A stretch of 64,000 nucleotides of DNA from Plotosus lineatus (Eukaryota > Chordata > Actinopteri > Siluriformes > Plotosidae): contig CM045745.1 of assembly GCA_024760905.1 (NCBI GenBank), positions 13,357,782 to 13,421,781 on the forward strand, given 5' to 3'. A program made the translations under genes and the position numbers. A model generated the notes under the pieces. It did not search any database. It was not told the origin of the DNA and saw only the letters and a program-made list of their open reading frames with translations. Positions 1-11,236 of this stretch are shown here, piece after piece (position 1 is the stretch's first letter; each line of letters opens with the position of its first letter).

Positions 1-1179
1 ACGAGAAAGTGAGGCTGACAATCTGCGTAACTCTCCCTCACTTAAATCCAAGTCAAGCACAAGTTATGACTTCCCCATACCGCAGATCATTGATCTGATA
101 TGAAGTCATGGTCATCTTCGATCTTGAAGGATGAACAACAACAACACCTGTATATATTATGCAGTTTACTTTAGATTGATTTACACAGCAAGACAAATTT
201 TGAACATAAATACGAGGTATGGAAAAAGAGGGATTAAACACGTTTATAAGAAAATGTTACTTTTGTGTGAGAAGAGTGTCTCTTACAGTAAAATTAGCTC
301 CAAATAAACTGAACAAGTTGAACTTGAGCATTAATGAAGTGTGGAGAAATTTGGCCAACAGTCCATAAAATCTTGTGAATTGTTGAAAGCTGGTGAACTG
401 TCTGATGCTCTTAAGATTCATCCAAACTATAATGAACAGCTTGGACCTATTTCACCTTGTATATGGACCAATGTGAAATCCAATGAATTTTCACCAAGAA
501 CTGTTTCAAACTCTAAAATCCCTGTGATCTGTGAGGAGTATTTTGAGCTTGACAGAGAATAACTCATTGTTTTGGCATCAACTATAAAGTGTTGGTTGGC
601 GTGAATGCGTCCTCTGAAGGCAATACAGAGGCTTGCCTCTATGTTCCTTGTTTCTGAAAGCGTATACAGGTTATGAGTGAACCATTTAATTAACTTGTGT
701 GTTTGAAGTTGGGTCATATGGGTAGTTCAACACAGTTACAAAACATGACAATGACATTTATTTTAAACTGTGATGTTTGCCATCGACCAGCAGTGACCGC
801 GATAAACCAGGAGATTTTCAGAGTGAAATAGTGGCTCTGAAAGCAATCTATTATTGTCTATCCTGCCTTGTAGCTGCTGTGTTGTCACTTTTTGCAACAT
901 TTCTGAACCATGTTCAGTACGATCTCATTATAAACTGTTCACATCATGTTTTTTTAAACTGCTGAGAATTATTTTTCCACACTGCAGTTATTTATATTGT
1001 GATGAACTACTATCAAAACCTACCCTTGTGAGGCGAGATTAGAGAACAAACATTGTGTTGCTCTCTTCGGTAAAGCTTTGCATTGCTAAATATAATAAAA
1101 GTGCATATGTACCGACTTCATCTATCACTGTGATGCTAATTTTTTTTTTTTTTTTTTTACATTTTAAAGTAATTAACAG
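1..1179. other. No recognisable gene; AT-rich unique sequence
   Basis: Short open frames occur on both strands (for example 341-562 on the plus strand, 73 codons), but none shows a known domain or clear splice signals. A poly-T run lies at 1141-1158, next to the SINE-B that follows. I see no RNA gene or repeat that I recognise here. Confidence 0.5.
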
Positions 1180-1516
1180 GGTACTGGTGACCTGGTGGTA
1201 AAGGTACTGGATCACCGATCCTAAGGTTGGGGGTTCAAGCCCCACTCTCCACGGGGTGTCACTGCCCCCCCACCACTTAGCGAACTGGGTTATTGAAGGC
1301 TGGACTTGTCTCTCATTGTCTCTGGTGTGAGGCTGTAAAAGAACAATTGCTGACTTTTGACAAGAGTAGCTGCATAGCCATCAGTGTGTTTCTGCCCTGC
1401 GATGTCCTGGCGAGCTGTCCAGGGTATATGCTGCCCTCGCCTGAGTCGGCTGAGATGGGCGCCAGCCTCCCTGCGAACCTACTTAGGATTAAATGGTTCA
1501 CAAAATGAATGAATGA
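1180..1516 (+). repeat. SINE-B copy (tRNA head, L2-like tail)
   Basis: The head carries a tRNA-like A box (GGTGACCTGGTGGTAAAGG) and a B box (GGTTCAAGCC). It is followed by the body shared with SINE-A (AACTGGGTTATTGAAGG, AAGAGTAGCTGCATAGCC). The copy then continues into the tail GAGTCGGCTGAGATGGGC and ends in AAAATGAATGAATGAG. It is full length and diverged. AATTAAC occurs at both edges as a possible weak target duplication. Confidence 0.8.
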
Positions 1517-2375
1517 GAGAAAGAAATTAATTAACGTGGTTATTGTATGTTCTAATGTTTCTATAGATTCATTTGGATTCCATGATGGCAAATATGTACA
1601 CTGGAATTGAATCTTATAATGAGCATTGATCATAATGAAAACTTGTTGTAGATGTTCCACATAAATCAATAAATATATAAACTGTTCGCAGGTTATTGGT
1701 CTTTAGATGGATAAATCATAATTGTTGTCGTATTTCTGTAGTACTGGTTTTCTTAATTGTTTAATTAATTGAAAAAGTTTACACATTTCACAAACACTTC
1801 CTGACTGGGGAAATTCCACATAAACAGAAATCTTTTGTAATTTTATAGTGAGTGACATTTTGTTCACGAGGTATCACTCAGGTAACAGGACTGCAATGAA
1901 TCATGTGGTTCCATCCATCCAACCATTAATATACGTACACACTTTATTCCTGTCTCATGAAAATTTTTAGAGAAAACTAATAACCTAAAATGAGTTCAGA
2001 ATAGTTGTTTAAAATATACCATCCAAAATTAATATACAGGTAGTTGAAAATAATGAAACTTTAAAAAAATAATAGCTATCAGAGATGGTGAAACCCCTGA
2101 GCCCCCAAACAGTTTTTGAGAAATAGCCAAGACAAAATTTAAAAGGTCATGGTAATTTTGACAAGTTCAAAGGTCAAACAGAGAAACTGACAAGCTTATG
2201 TGCACCTTTACACCAAAGGAATCTTGCAAAAAAAAAAAAAAAAATCAGAATGATGCACTCAGTTGTTGAGAAATATTCTGAACAAAATGGGGACAGCAAA
2301 TGGAAGGGCAACATGACAAAAGTGATGACAATACCAAACAGTACGATGGCTGAGGGTTAATTTTTTTTTTCTAGT
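1517..2375. other. No recognisable gene
   Basis: AT-rich sequence with poly-A and poly-T runs (2228-2244, 2361-2370). No open frame resembles a known protein and I recognise no repeat family. Confidence 0.5.
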
Positions 2376-2383
2376 GTGTACAG

Positions 2384-2455
2384 CAGGGGTCGGGAAACTT
2401 TTTGACTAAGAGAGCAAAAAAAACCCAAAAACATATTTTAAAATCTAATCCTCTG

Positions 2456-2537
<82 letters not shown>

Positions 2538-2943
2538 AGTATATAAAAGCGGAGGTAGGAGCATACATGTAGACTACATCTTGTGTAGGCGATGTAATTT
2601 GAAATTTACCTTTTGACTCAAACAACACGTGCAGTCTGTTGCTGTTGTTATAATCCAATAAAATTAGAGGTTCAAGGTATCGAACCTGCCCGCATACTGG
2701 CAGACAGAAGTTATTGGCTCTCCTCAGCGCGCCACAGTGACATGTGGCATTGAAAATAGATGCGTGAGATTTATTAATCTGTTTTTGTTTTAATTTATGG
2801 CTTTTTTTGTATTTTTATTTAAATGACTGTGAAATTATGTATTCGTTGTTCTGTTAAGAAAGGCCACCTGATTTATCTGAGAGCCAGAAAAAGTCATCAA
2901 AAGACCGACATCTGGCTTGCGAGCCATAGGTTCCTGACCCCTG
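2384..2943. mobile_element. hAT-type non-autonomous transposon (MITE)
   Basis: The left end is CAGGGGTCGGGAAACTTTTT and the right end is AGGTTCCTGACCCCTG, imperfect inverted repeats typical of the hAT/Charlie group. A perfect 8-bp duplication, GTGTACAG, lies at 2376-2383 and 2944-2951, which is the hallmark length for hAT. The interior has no transposase frame and holds a (CA)n(TA)n tract at about 2459-2534. The right duplication overlaps the first bases of the neighbouring MITE-1, so the hAT landed in that end. Confidence 0.85.
2459..2534. repeat. (CA)n(TA)n microsatellite
   Basis: About nine CA units run into about 30 TA units, inside the hAT MITE. Confidence 0.95.
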
Positions 2944-2948
2944 GTGTA

Positions 2949-3431
2949 CAGGGGTCCCTCACTTTCCGTGGTTAATTGGGACTGAGATCCCCCGCGACTG
3001 TCGAATTCCGGGAAGTAGGATCAACCCCCCCCTGACTGACGTATACGTACATGTGTATGTGTATATAATATCAATAAATACATATTCAATGCTATAAATG
3101 CTTGTATAACAATTAAACATTCAAAAAAATGCATAAGATGTAAATAAAATATAAATACACAAACATACACATACACATGTGCACACACACACAGATGCAC
3201 ACCTCACTTAAAAATATAAGTAGTTTTGATGGGAGGCTTTGGGTTGTTTTTTGTTTATTTGTTTTTTTTTTTTTTGCATAATTGGTCTTGTTTTGCAGCA
3301 TTTCCATTATCCTTTCCCCTCTTCTACCTTAATTAACGTATTTTTAAATTCGATGAATATTAAAAAAAAAAAAAAAAAAGGGATGCACTGAAGTTGCATG
3401 ATTTGAAGCTCGAAGTAGTGAGGAATCCCTG
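2949..3431 (+). mobile_element. MITE-1 copy 1, full length
   Basis: The ends CAGGGGTCCCTCACTTTCC and AGTGAGGAATCCCTG are inverted and flanked by TA (2947-2948 and 3432-3433). The interior matches the other seven copies: GACTGACGTATACGTACATG, AATATCAATAAATACATATTC, a (CA)n tract, GCATAATTGGTCTTG, and GATGCACTGAAG near the right end. No protein is encoded. The TA target and terminal style suggest a Tc1/mariner (Tigger-like) origin; the exact family is an inference. Confidence 0.85.
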
Positions 3432-3466
3432 TAATTCAGTTGTATGTCTTTATCGTAGTGGAGTAA

Positions 3467-3490
3467 TATATATATATATATATATATATA
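3467..3490. repeat. (TA)n microsatellite, left part
   Basis: A TA run immediately left of the Tigger-like element at 3491. The tract continues on the element's right side, so the element appears to have inserted into it. Confidence 0.85.
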
Positions 3491-4277
3491 CAGTAAAACC
3501 TCCGCTGACGAACGCTTAAGTTCACGAACTTTTCACCTCAAGAACATTAAATTTGCGAGCATATAGTCTCTGCTGACGAACTAGTTTTCGGCGGACGAAC
3601 CAAACCACGCGGTCGAACAGCGCCACGGTGGCAGCCACGAGAAGCTGACGCACGCTCACGGCGTCCCAGTTCGTCACCCCCTTTCTTGGAGTGCGGACGT
3701 GGTTTGTGTTTGCAAGACATTTTGGACCATATTGAGTGTACTTTTGCTATTATGGGACCGAAAAAGACCCCACCACAGGCGGAGATCATTGAAAAACACG
3801 AACGAGGTGTGAGTTTGTGTGACTCAGCGTCCCAGTACCAGTACGCTAAGTCTACCATTGCTCCCATCCTTAAGAACAAGGAAGCTATTAAGGGTGCGTG
3901 TGTGGCTAAGGGTGTTTCCAAACAGTAGGCGTTTCCAAACTCTCCTTCCAAACAGTAAGTCCCTCCCTCCCTCCTCCTCCCACTCCATTCCATCAAGCCA
4001 TCAACTACCATCACAAAGGTAAATAAAACGACTTTATTATACAGTACAGTTTATTTCTTTAATTACAATACAATAGCACATTTATTATACATAAAATAAG
4101 GTATATTTTTGTGTAGTTTTAAGGCTTATTTAGTAGAAAATTATGTTTTATGGGGACCTGGGAACGGATTATTCTCATTTTAATGGTTTCTTATGGGAAA
4201 TAAATGTTCGGAAGACGAACTTTTAGCCTCACACACACTTTCTGGGAACCAATTATGTTCGTGAGCAGAGGTATCAC

Positions 4278-4280
<3 letters not shown>
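3491..4280 (+). mobile_element. Internally deleted Tigger-like (pogo) element
   Basis: The imperfect terminal inverted repeats are AGTAAAACCTCCGCTGACG on the left and, read inward, GTGATACCTCTGCTCACGAA on the right, with TA flanks. Between them lies only the start of a transposase (3752-3925). The element sits in a (TA)n tract. Spacing, ends and encoded helix-turn-helix agree with the Tigger branch of Tc1/mariner. Confidence 0.75.
3752..3928 (+). pseudogene. Tigger-like transposase N-terminal fragment (CENP-B-type HTH)
   Basis: The frame from ATG 3752 opens MGPKKTPPQAEIIEKHERG and continues with SKSTIAPILKNKEAIKG-like sequence (here YAKSTIAPILKNKEAIKG). That is the first helix-turn-helix of CENP-B/Tigger transposases, which binds the terminal repeats. 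It stops at 3926-3928 after about 58 codons, while intact family members have several hundred residues and a DDE catalytic domain. The catalytic part is absent, so this is a deletion derivative. The annotated start could instead be the upstream in-frame ATG at 3686, but the MGPKK start matches family N-termini better. Confidence 0.7.
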
Positions 4281-4340
<60 letters not shown>

Positions 4341-4380
4341 ATATTTTATATATATATATATATATTATATATATATATAT
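4279..4380. repeat. (TA)n microsatellite, right part
   Basis: A long TA run with short interruptions (ATTATATTTTA), directly right of the Tigger-like element. Confidence 0.95.
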
Positions 4381-4570
4381 AGATTTTACAGTTACTTACA
4401 TTGTACGAATCTACTATAATTACCCTAATGTATTTACTGTACTTTAAATGAAGTAGTGAGAGCAAGCACTTAATTTTCACAAATACAGTACTGTAGATTT
4501 CCTTAGTTAAGTGTCCTTTTCCACCACTTCATCTTACAACAGTAATAATAATAATTACTCTAATAAAACA

Positions 4571-4920
4571 AAAGGGGCAGTGGTGGTCTAGTGGTATAGG
4601 GCGCTGGATCGCTGATCTGAAGGTTGGGGGTTCGAGTCCCACTCTCCACAAGGTTGTCACTGTCTCCCCAGTGCGGCTAACTGGGTTATCAAAGGCGGGA
4701 CATGTCTGTCACTGTCTATGGTGAGAGGCATGTAAAAGAACCATTGCTGACTTTCGTAAAGAGTAGCTGCAAAGTCGTCAGCGTGTTTCTGTCCCTTGCT
4801 AAAAGGGTTGTGACAGGAAGGGCATCCGACGTAAAAACCTCTGCCAAATCAAACGTGCGAATCAAATGATTCACTGTGGCGACTCCCGAGTGAAAGGGAA
4901 AAAAGCCGAAAGGAAGACAG
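4571..4920 (+). repeat. SINE-A copy 1, full length
   Basis: A 14-bp duplication, ACTCTAATAAAACA, flanks the copy at 4557-4570 and 4921-4934. The tRNA-like head has A box TGGTCTAGTGGTATAGGG and B box GGTTCGAGTCCC, so internal Pol III promotion is expected. The body runs to GTCAGCGTGTTTCTGTCC. Next comes an RTE 5'UTR-like stretch (AGGAAGGGCATCCGACGTAA), then an RTE 3'-end-like stretch (CACTGTGGCGACTCCCGAG and AAGCCGAAAGGAAGAC). Confidence 0.9.
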
Positions 4921-4934
4921 ACTCTAATAAAACA

Positions 4935-5859
4935 TAATCAGCTTAATATGCTCAAGAACTTTTGACCGTCTATTTGAAATTTTTAATTTTTGCAGAGTAA
5001 AACAAGTACTGCATTACAGAATTTGAAATGTGTTACAGCATTTGTAGTTTTGGAGTAATTCAAGCCATGTTGTTAAATTATTAATGTATTTCGAAATGGG
5101 GATAACAGGATCTTTTGGCAGGGCATCTTGCCTGTTGAAGGCTTTGTTTCAGGGTGCAATCACAGAGAAGCCGACAAGTAACCAAGGTTGCTTAGTCACT
5201 GCTAAGATTCATTTTGATTTGACATTTTGTGTGATATGATCTCAGTACAATGCAGTACAACAAGCAGTTGAATGAGCATCTTGTCCTGATCTCACCAGCT
5301 GAGGGTGCTGTGTCTCTATGCACTAGAAACTCTCCTTCTAGAAAGACATAGAGCTTAGCAATGAGGTAATCATAAATTCATTACCTTACATTTAATGTGA
5401 ATTAGCACCATCATACTTTTAGATTACTTGTCAGCAGGGAAACACCTTGAATAGTACTCCAATAATTGGGCACACAAACACATGCACACACTTCCTGACC
5501 TGGGGCAGTTCCTGACCCTAGCAATATGTGGGAGACAAGCAAACCAACACAAGAGACGTTATTTGAAAATTCCAGAGGCATGAACAATAATCAAAGATCT
5601 GGTGCTGTGAGACAGCAGTGACTTTTTGTTTACTACCTGGCAGTATAGTAATATAGTAATAAGACTGTTTGTTTATATTTGCTGGTGATGGTACACCAAT
5701 TATAACATAATTTTATACTTCACTTGGGGCTGACACATTATCTGTAAAATTTGAATGAAGTGACAAAGGTTTTTTTTGTCATACAAGCAGTTTATAAATT
5801 TTATAAATCAGACATTACTTGTTTAATTTTTTTTTTTTGATGTATTTTGTTTATGTATG
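4935..5859. other. No recognisable gene
   Basis: AT-rich sequence without a long open frame or a repeat family seen elsewhere in the window. Confidence 0.5.
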
Positions 5860-6140
5860 GGGTGGCATGGTTATGCAGTGGATAGCATTGTTTATGTGTT
5901 CTCATCACGTGTCGGTTTATCCCACAGTCCGAAGGCATTCAGAATAGGTCAATTAATGACTATAAACTGTCTATAGGTGTAAATGTGTGTGTTAACAGTT
6001 GTTTGCTTTTTTGATAACCATGTGATAGTTGGGCACAGTGTCCAGGGTGTTCCCTGCCTCTCACCCTAAAGTCAGCTGGGATTGGCTCCAGCTCACCCAT
6101 GTCGCTGACAGAGAAGTGATGTCGATAATGTATTCATAGA
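5860..6140 (+). repeat. Diverged SINE-V copy
   Basis: The head GGGTGGCATGGTTATGCAGTG is a decayed tRNA-like start. It is followed by TCCCACAGTCCGAAGGCATTC and a tail TGTCCAGGGTGTTCCCTGCC and GTCAGCTGGGATTGGCTCCA, matching the other SINE-V and L2-tailed copies. About 30 bp of the usual middle is missing. Confidence 0.65.
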
Positions 6141-7063
6141 GTTTAATGAAGAAATATAAATAGAGAAAAGTGAAAAAAAATGCATGTTACATCACAGAAA
6201 TACAAAGTAATCGATGATTATTACATTATTTGAATATTATTAATTCTCCACACATTCATATAAATTTAAATATTAATGTTCTGGTTTGAATTAGACACCC
6301 CCTGGCTATTTGTCTTTAGCCCCAGGCCCCATCTCCAATGCCTGTACTGTTGATAAAAGTTTCCCTGTGCTGACTATGCTCATTGGAACCGAATAAATAA
6401 ATGATGGTATGAATATGGAGATGCCAGTGACAGCCCTGCTGACTGAAATGTAATACATATTGCAATATTTTACCAGGTAAGACTACATCAGTGGCATGTG
6501 AAGTTTATGGCAGTTAGATTTATTATTCATCTTAATATTTCATCACCTTGAAAATGGAGCAAATAATTCATTTTACGGTTCGTGCAGAGATACAGAGTAG
6601 AAAACAAATTGTTTTATATTAAAATTTATTACAGAAATAATAGTATAAGCATCTCACATCTGCCGAACATTGCTCTGGATGCTTTACTATCATAGCAGGA
6701 GTATAACAACAGTGAAGCCTCTTCGAACTGTATTCTTTGTTTTGTTTTGTTTTTAATTGGGTAGATCATGGTATTATTCTGCATTGTATGTGTCCACATT
6801 TTCTCGAAGAAAATAAGACTAAAGTTAAAAAAAAATTAAACACTTTATTAAGTAGATGAATTAAGTAGTCACACGTATGCTTTTGATAGTAATTAAAAAT
6901 ATTTTATCATTTCTGATTGGCGGAAGGCCACCAGATAGTTCTTGGTATTCTTCAACGAGCCGACATTGACGTTGAATAAGCTGTGTGATTATTGCAAGAT
7001 CATACGATATCATTATAATGTATATAGGCTCCATCTTGGTTAGACCATGTATATTTAGTATAT
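6141..7063. other. No recognisable gene
   Basis: AT-rich, no convincing coding sequence. The last 17 bases before 7081 are the left target-site copy of the RTE C insertion. Confidence 0.5.
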
Positions 7064-7080
7064 AGACCAGATATTTAGTA

Positions 7081-8771
7081 TAAATGATTTATACAGGTTG
7101 GCACAGCAGAGAAATAGAGATTGGAAAAATGTGCAGCAAGTTAAGAGTGATTAAGGACAGGGTGGGAAATGTATTGACTGATGACAGAAGTGTGCTGGGA
7201 AGATGGAAAGAGTACTTTGAAGAGCTGATGAATGAGGAAAATGAGAGAGAAAAAAGAGTAGAAGAGGTGACCGTTGAGGACCAGGAAGTAGCAAAGATTA
7301 GTAAGGGTGAAGTGAGGAGTGCATTGAAGAGGATGAAGAATGGAAAGTCAGTTGGTCCTGATGACATACCGGTGGAGGTATGGAAGTGTCTAGGAGAGGT
7401 AGCGGTCGATTTTCTGACAAGAACATTCAACAAGGTCTTAGAAAGTGAGCAGATGCCAGAGGAATGGAGGAGAAGTTTGCTCGTACCCATTTTTAAGAAC
7501 AAGGAAGACGTGCAGAGTTGTTGCAACTACAGCGGGATAAGGTTAATAAGCCATACGATGAAGTTATGAGCAAGAATAGTGCAAGCTAGACCAAGGGCAG
7601 AGGTCAGTATTTGTGAACAACAGTTTGGTTTTCATGCCAAGAAAGAGCACCACAGTTGCAGTGTTTGCCTTGAGGATGTTAATAGAGAAGTACAGAGAAG
7701 GTCAGAAGGAGCTGCATTGTGCCTTTGTGGATCTGGAGAAAGCATATGACAGGGTGCCGAGAGAGGAACTGTGGTATTGCATGAGGAAGTCTGGAGTGGC
7801 AGAGAAGTATGTTAGAGTGGTGCAGGACATGTATGAGAGATGTAAGACAGTGGTGAGGTGTGCTGTCAGTCTGACAGAAGAGTTCAAGGTGGAGGTGGGA
7901 CTGCATCAAGGGTCAGCTCTGAGCCCTTCTTGTTTGCTATGGTGATGGACAATCTGACAGACGAGGTTAGACAAGATTCCCCATGGACTATGATGTTTGC
8001 AGATGACATTGTGATGTGTAGTGAGAGCGGAGAACAAGTGCCGGAAAATCTAGATAGGTGGAGCTATGTCCTGGAAAGGAGAGGAATGAAGGTTCGCCTC
8101 CATAAGACAGAATACATGTGTGTGAACGAGAAGGACCCAAGAGGAACGGTGAGGTTACAGGGGGCAGAGATAAAGAAGATGGAGGATTTTAAATACTTAG
8201 GCTCAACAATCCAGAGCAATGGAGAGTGTGGAAAAGAGGTGAATAAGCGTGTGCAGGCAGGTTGGAATGCTTGGAGAAAAGTGTCTGGTGTGATAGGAGA
8301 GTATCGGCAAGGACGAAGGGAAAAGTGTATAAGAAGGTGATAAGGCCAGCGATGTTGTATGGTTTAGAAACAGTGGCCCTGGGGAAAAGACAGGAGGCAG
8401 AGCTGGAAGTAGCAGAGATGAAAATGTTGAGGATCTCTTTGGGAGTAACGAGGATGGATAGGGTCAGGAATGAGGACATCCGAGGGACAACACATGTAAG
8501 ATGTTTTGGAGACAAAGTCAGAGAGGCTAGATTGAGATGGTTTGGACATGTACAGAGGAGGGATAGTGAGTATATTGGTAGTAGGATGCTGAGGTTAAAA
8601 CGACCAGGCAGAAGGCCTAGAGGAAGACCAAAGAGAAGATTTATGGATGTGGTGAAGGAAGACATTAAGGTAGATGTAGTAAGAGTAGAAGATGCAATAG
8701 GATAGGGTGAGATGGAGGCAGATCATTTGCTGTGGTGACCCCTGAAGGGAACAGTCGAAAGGAAAAGAAGA
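7081..8771 (+). mobile_element. RTE-clade LINE copy C, 5'-truncated
   Basis: A 17-bp duplication, AGACCAGATATTTAGTA, flanks the insert (7064-7080 and 8772-8788). The copy begins at the codons for NDLYRLAQQRNRD, just upstream of the reverse transcriptase. It runs to the 3' end GTGACCCCTGAAGGGAACAG and AGGAAAAGAAGAAG. The endonuclease domain is absent. 5' truncation with a long target duplication is what target-primed reverse transcription produces. Confidence 0.92.
7084..8703 (+). pseudogene. RTE reverse transcriptase, frameshifted (copy C)
   Basis: The RT is split over three main frames. 7084-7569 carries GPDDIPVEVWKCLGEVA and the YSGIRLISHTMKL region. 7613-7945 carries the RT motif [16 protein letters not shown]. 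7858-8340 carries MFADDIVMCSESGEQV (the FADD catalytic motif) and FKYLGSTIQSNGECG. 8262-8705 carries the C-terminal LRWFGHVQRRDSEYIG. A one-base gain near 7142, an in-frame stop at 7567-7569 and shifts near 7613, 7925 and 8270 make it non-functional. Read against copy B (intact 998 residues), it covers roughly residues 444 to the end. Confidence 0.9.
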
Positions 8772-8788
8772 AGACCAGATATTTAGTA

Positions 8789-9459
8789 CAATTTGCATCA
8801 AAGCACTGTAGCCCTAAGCTACCAAAACTTCATTTTATTTTCTCCCTGTTTCTGCTGTTGGAAGCCATATCTGAAAGTGAGAAGTAATGACCAGGACACG
8901 GGGTGCAGGGTTCTATAACCTGAGAGCACTGTCAGTAATGTGTAATCTGGATATCTTATTTACTATATATTATATTTCCTCTCCCCGTCCTTACACAGAA
9001 AGTGTGAGGGGAAAATTGCTGCCCCTCTCAAGAGTAGAGACAACAGACAACACAGTCAGGAAAATATTTTGTAAATCTCTGCTCTTGTGAGTCATTGTTG
9101 CCTGGTGAGGAGCCAGAAGCCAATGAAGTTGTATTTTTAGGGGGGGCAAAAATATAGCAAACAAAACATTTACTACTATAATACTTTAAGTCTATATTTT
9201 GTCTTCTGTTTTTGGAAAACTTGTTTGGAATGAATCAGAAATAGCATTAGTGGTTAACATGCTAACCTCATTGATCCCACTGATGCTAACTTGCTAGCTG
9301 ACCGCACACCTCCCAACTGACCCTTATCTGGTGGGTCTGGCCCACAAATTGAATCGAAAACATGCTGTCATGCCAGCATAATGAAAAACCAGCCTCTCAA
9401 AGGCTATATAAAAATATTTGTTCTTACAAACATTTTTCCAACTTTTTCACGAAATGAAC
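8789..9459. other. No recognisable gene
   Basis: Unique AT-rich sequence between RTE C and the split MITE-1. No frame has a recognisable domain. Confidence 0.5.
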
Positions 9460-9889
9460 TACAGGGATCCATCACTTTCCCCAGTTAATTGGGACCGAGA
9501 TCCCCACGCAACCATCGAAATCGACGAAGTAGGATTACCCCCCCCCCACCCCCATCCCCCCGCTCTGACTGATGTATACGTACATGTATATGTGTATATA
9601 ATATCAATAAATACATATTCAATGCTATAAATTCTTATGATAACAATTAAACATTAAAAAAATAATGCATAAGATGTAGATAAAATATAAATACACTCTC
9701 GCACACACACAGATGCGCACCTCACAACAAGTAACTAGTTTTGATGGGAGATTTTGGGTTGGTTTTTTTTTGTTTTGTGTTGGTTTCGTTTTTTTTTTTT
9801 TTTGCGCATAATTGGCCGTGTTTTTGTGGCATTTTCCTTAACTTTCCCCCCTATTCTTCCTCAATTTCCTTATTTTTAATTCGATGAAT

Positions 9890-11219
9890 TCTTCTTCTTC
9901 TTTTACTTTCGGCTGCTCCCTTCAGGGGTCGCCACAGCAAATCATCCGCCTCCACCTCACCCTGTCCTCCGCATCTTCTTTTCTGACTCCAACGACCTTC
10001 ATGTCTTCCTTCACCACATCCATAAATCTCTTCTTCGGTCTTCCTCGAGGCCTTCTGCCTGGTAGTTCCAACCTCAGCATCCTACTGCCAATATACTCAC
10101 TATCCCTCCTCTGTACATGTCCAAACCATCTCAATCTAGCCTCTCTGACTTTGTCTCCAAAACATCTTACGTGGGCTGTCCCTCTGATATACTCATTTCT
10201 GATCCTATCCATCCTCGTTACTCCCAAAGAGAACCTCAACATTTTCATCTCCACTACCTCCAGCTCTGCCTCCTGCCTTTTCCTCAGCGCCACTGTTTCT
10301 AAGCCATACAACATCGCTGGCCTCACCACCATCTTGTACACTTTTCCCTTCATTCTTGCTGACACTCTCCTATCGCACATCACACCGGATACTTTTCTCC
10401 AACCATTCCAGCCTGCCTGCACACGCTTCTTCACCTCTTTTCCACACTCTCCATTGCTCTGGATTGTTGAGCCTAAGTACTTAAAATCCTCCACCTTCGT
10501 TATCTCTGCTCCCTGTAACATCACCGTTCCTCCTGGGTCCTTCTCATTCACACACATGTATTCTGATTTTCTGAGGCTAACCTTCATTCCTCTCCTTTCC
10601 AGGGCATACCTCCACCTCTCTAGATTTTCCTGCACTTGTTCTCTGCTCTCACTACAGATCACGATGTCATCTGCAAACATCATAGTCCATGGAGATTCTT
10701 GTCTCACCTCGTCTGTCAGCCTGTCCATCACCATAGCAAACAAGAAGGGGCTCAGAGCTGACCCTTGATGCAGTCCCACCTCCACCTTGAATTCGTCGGT
10801 CACACCGACAGCACACCTCACCACTGTCTTACATCTCTCATACATGTCCTGCACCACTCTAACATACTTCTCTGCCACTCCAGACTTCCTCATGCAATAC
10901 CACAGTTCTTCTCTTGGCACCCTGTCATATGCTTTTTCCAGATCCACAAAGGCACAATGTAGCTCCCTCTGACCTTCTCTGTACTTCTCTATTAACATCC
11001 TCAAGGCAAACATTGCATCTGTGGTGCTCTTTCTTGGCATGAAACCAAACTGTTGTTCACAAATGCTGACCTCTGCCCTTAGTCTAGCTTCCACTATTCT
11101 TTCCCATAACTTCATCGTATGGCTCATCAACTTTATCCCTCTGTAGTTGCTGCAACTCTGCACGTCTCCCTTGTTCTTAAAAATGGGCACCAGAACACTT
11201 CTCCTCCACTCCTCCAGCA
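9890..11219 (-). mobile_element. RTE LINE copy A, 3' half
   Basis: This is the downstream part of a full-length RTE on the minus strand. It ends at the (TTC)n tract read on the plus strand, that is, a (GAA)n tail. Together with 14402-16226 it is flanked by a perfect 20-bp duplication, TTATTTTTAATTCGATGAAT, at 9870-9889 and 16227-16246. RTE B separates the halves. Confidence 0.92.
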
Positions 11220-11236
11220 TCTGCTCACTCTCTAGT
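9922..11236 (-). pseudogene. RTE reverse transcriptase C-terminal part (copy A)
   Basis: About 438 codons of open frame follow the junction with RTE B, starting LESEQMLEEWRRSVLVPIF. They carry [19 protein letters not shown], the catalytic [44 protein letters not shown] and the C-terminal LRWFGHVQRRDSEYIG. The frame ends at the stop next to ICCGDP. An ATG at 11310 lies in the 3' end of RTE B and is not the real start. No internal stop or shift is visible, so this half was open when B inserted. Confidence 0.9.

Noticed and set aside
1190..1240. tRNA genes suggested by A and B boxes at many sites
   Set aside because: Each is the head of a SINE with a repeated body and tail. None shows a complete cloverleaf with anticodon stem, and the copies share the same non-tRNA downstream sequence.
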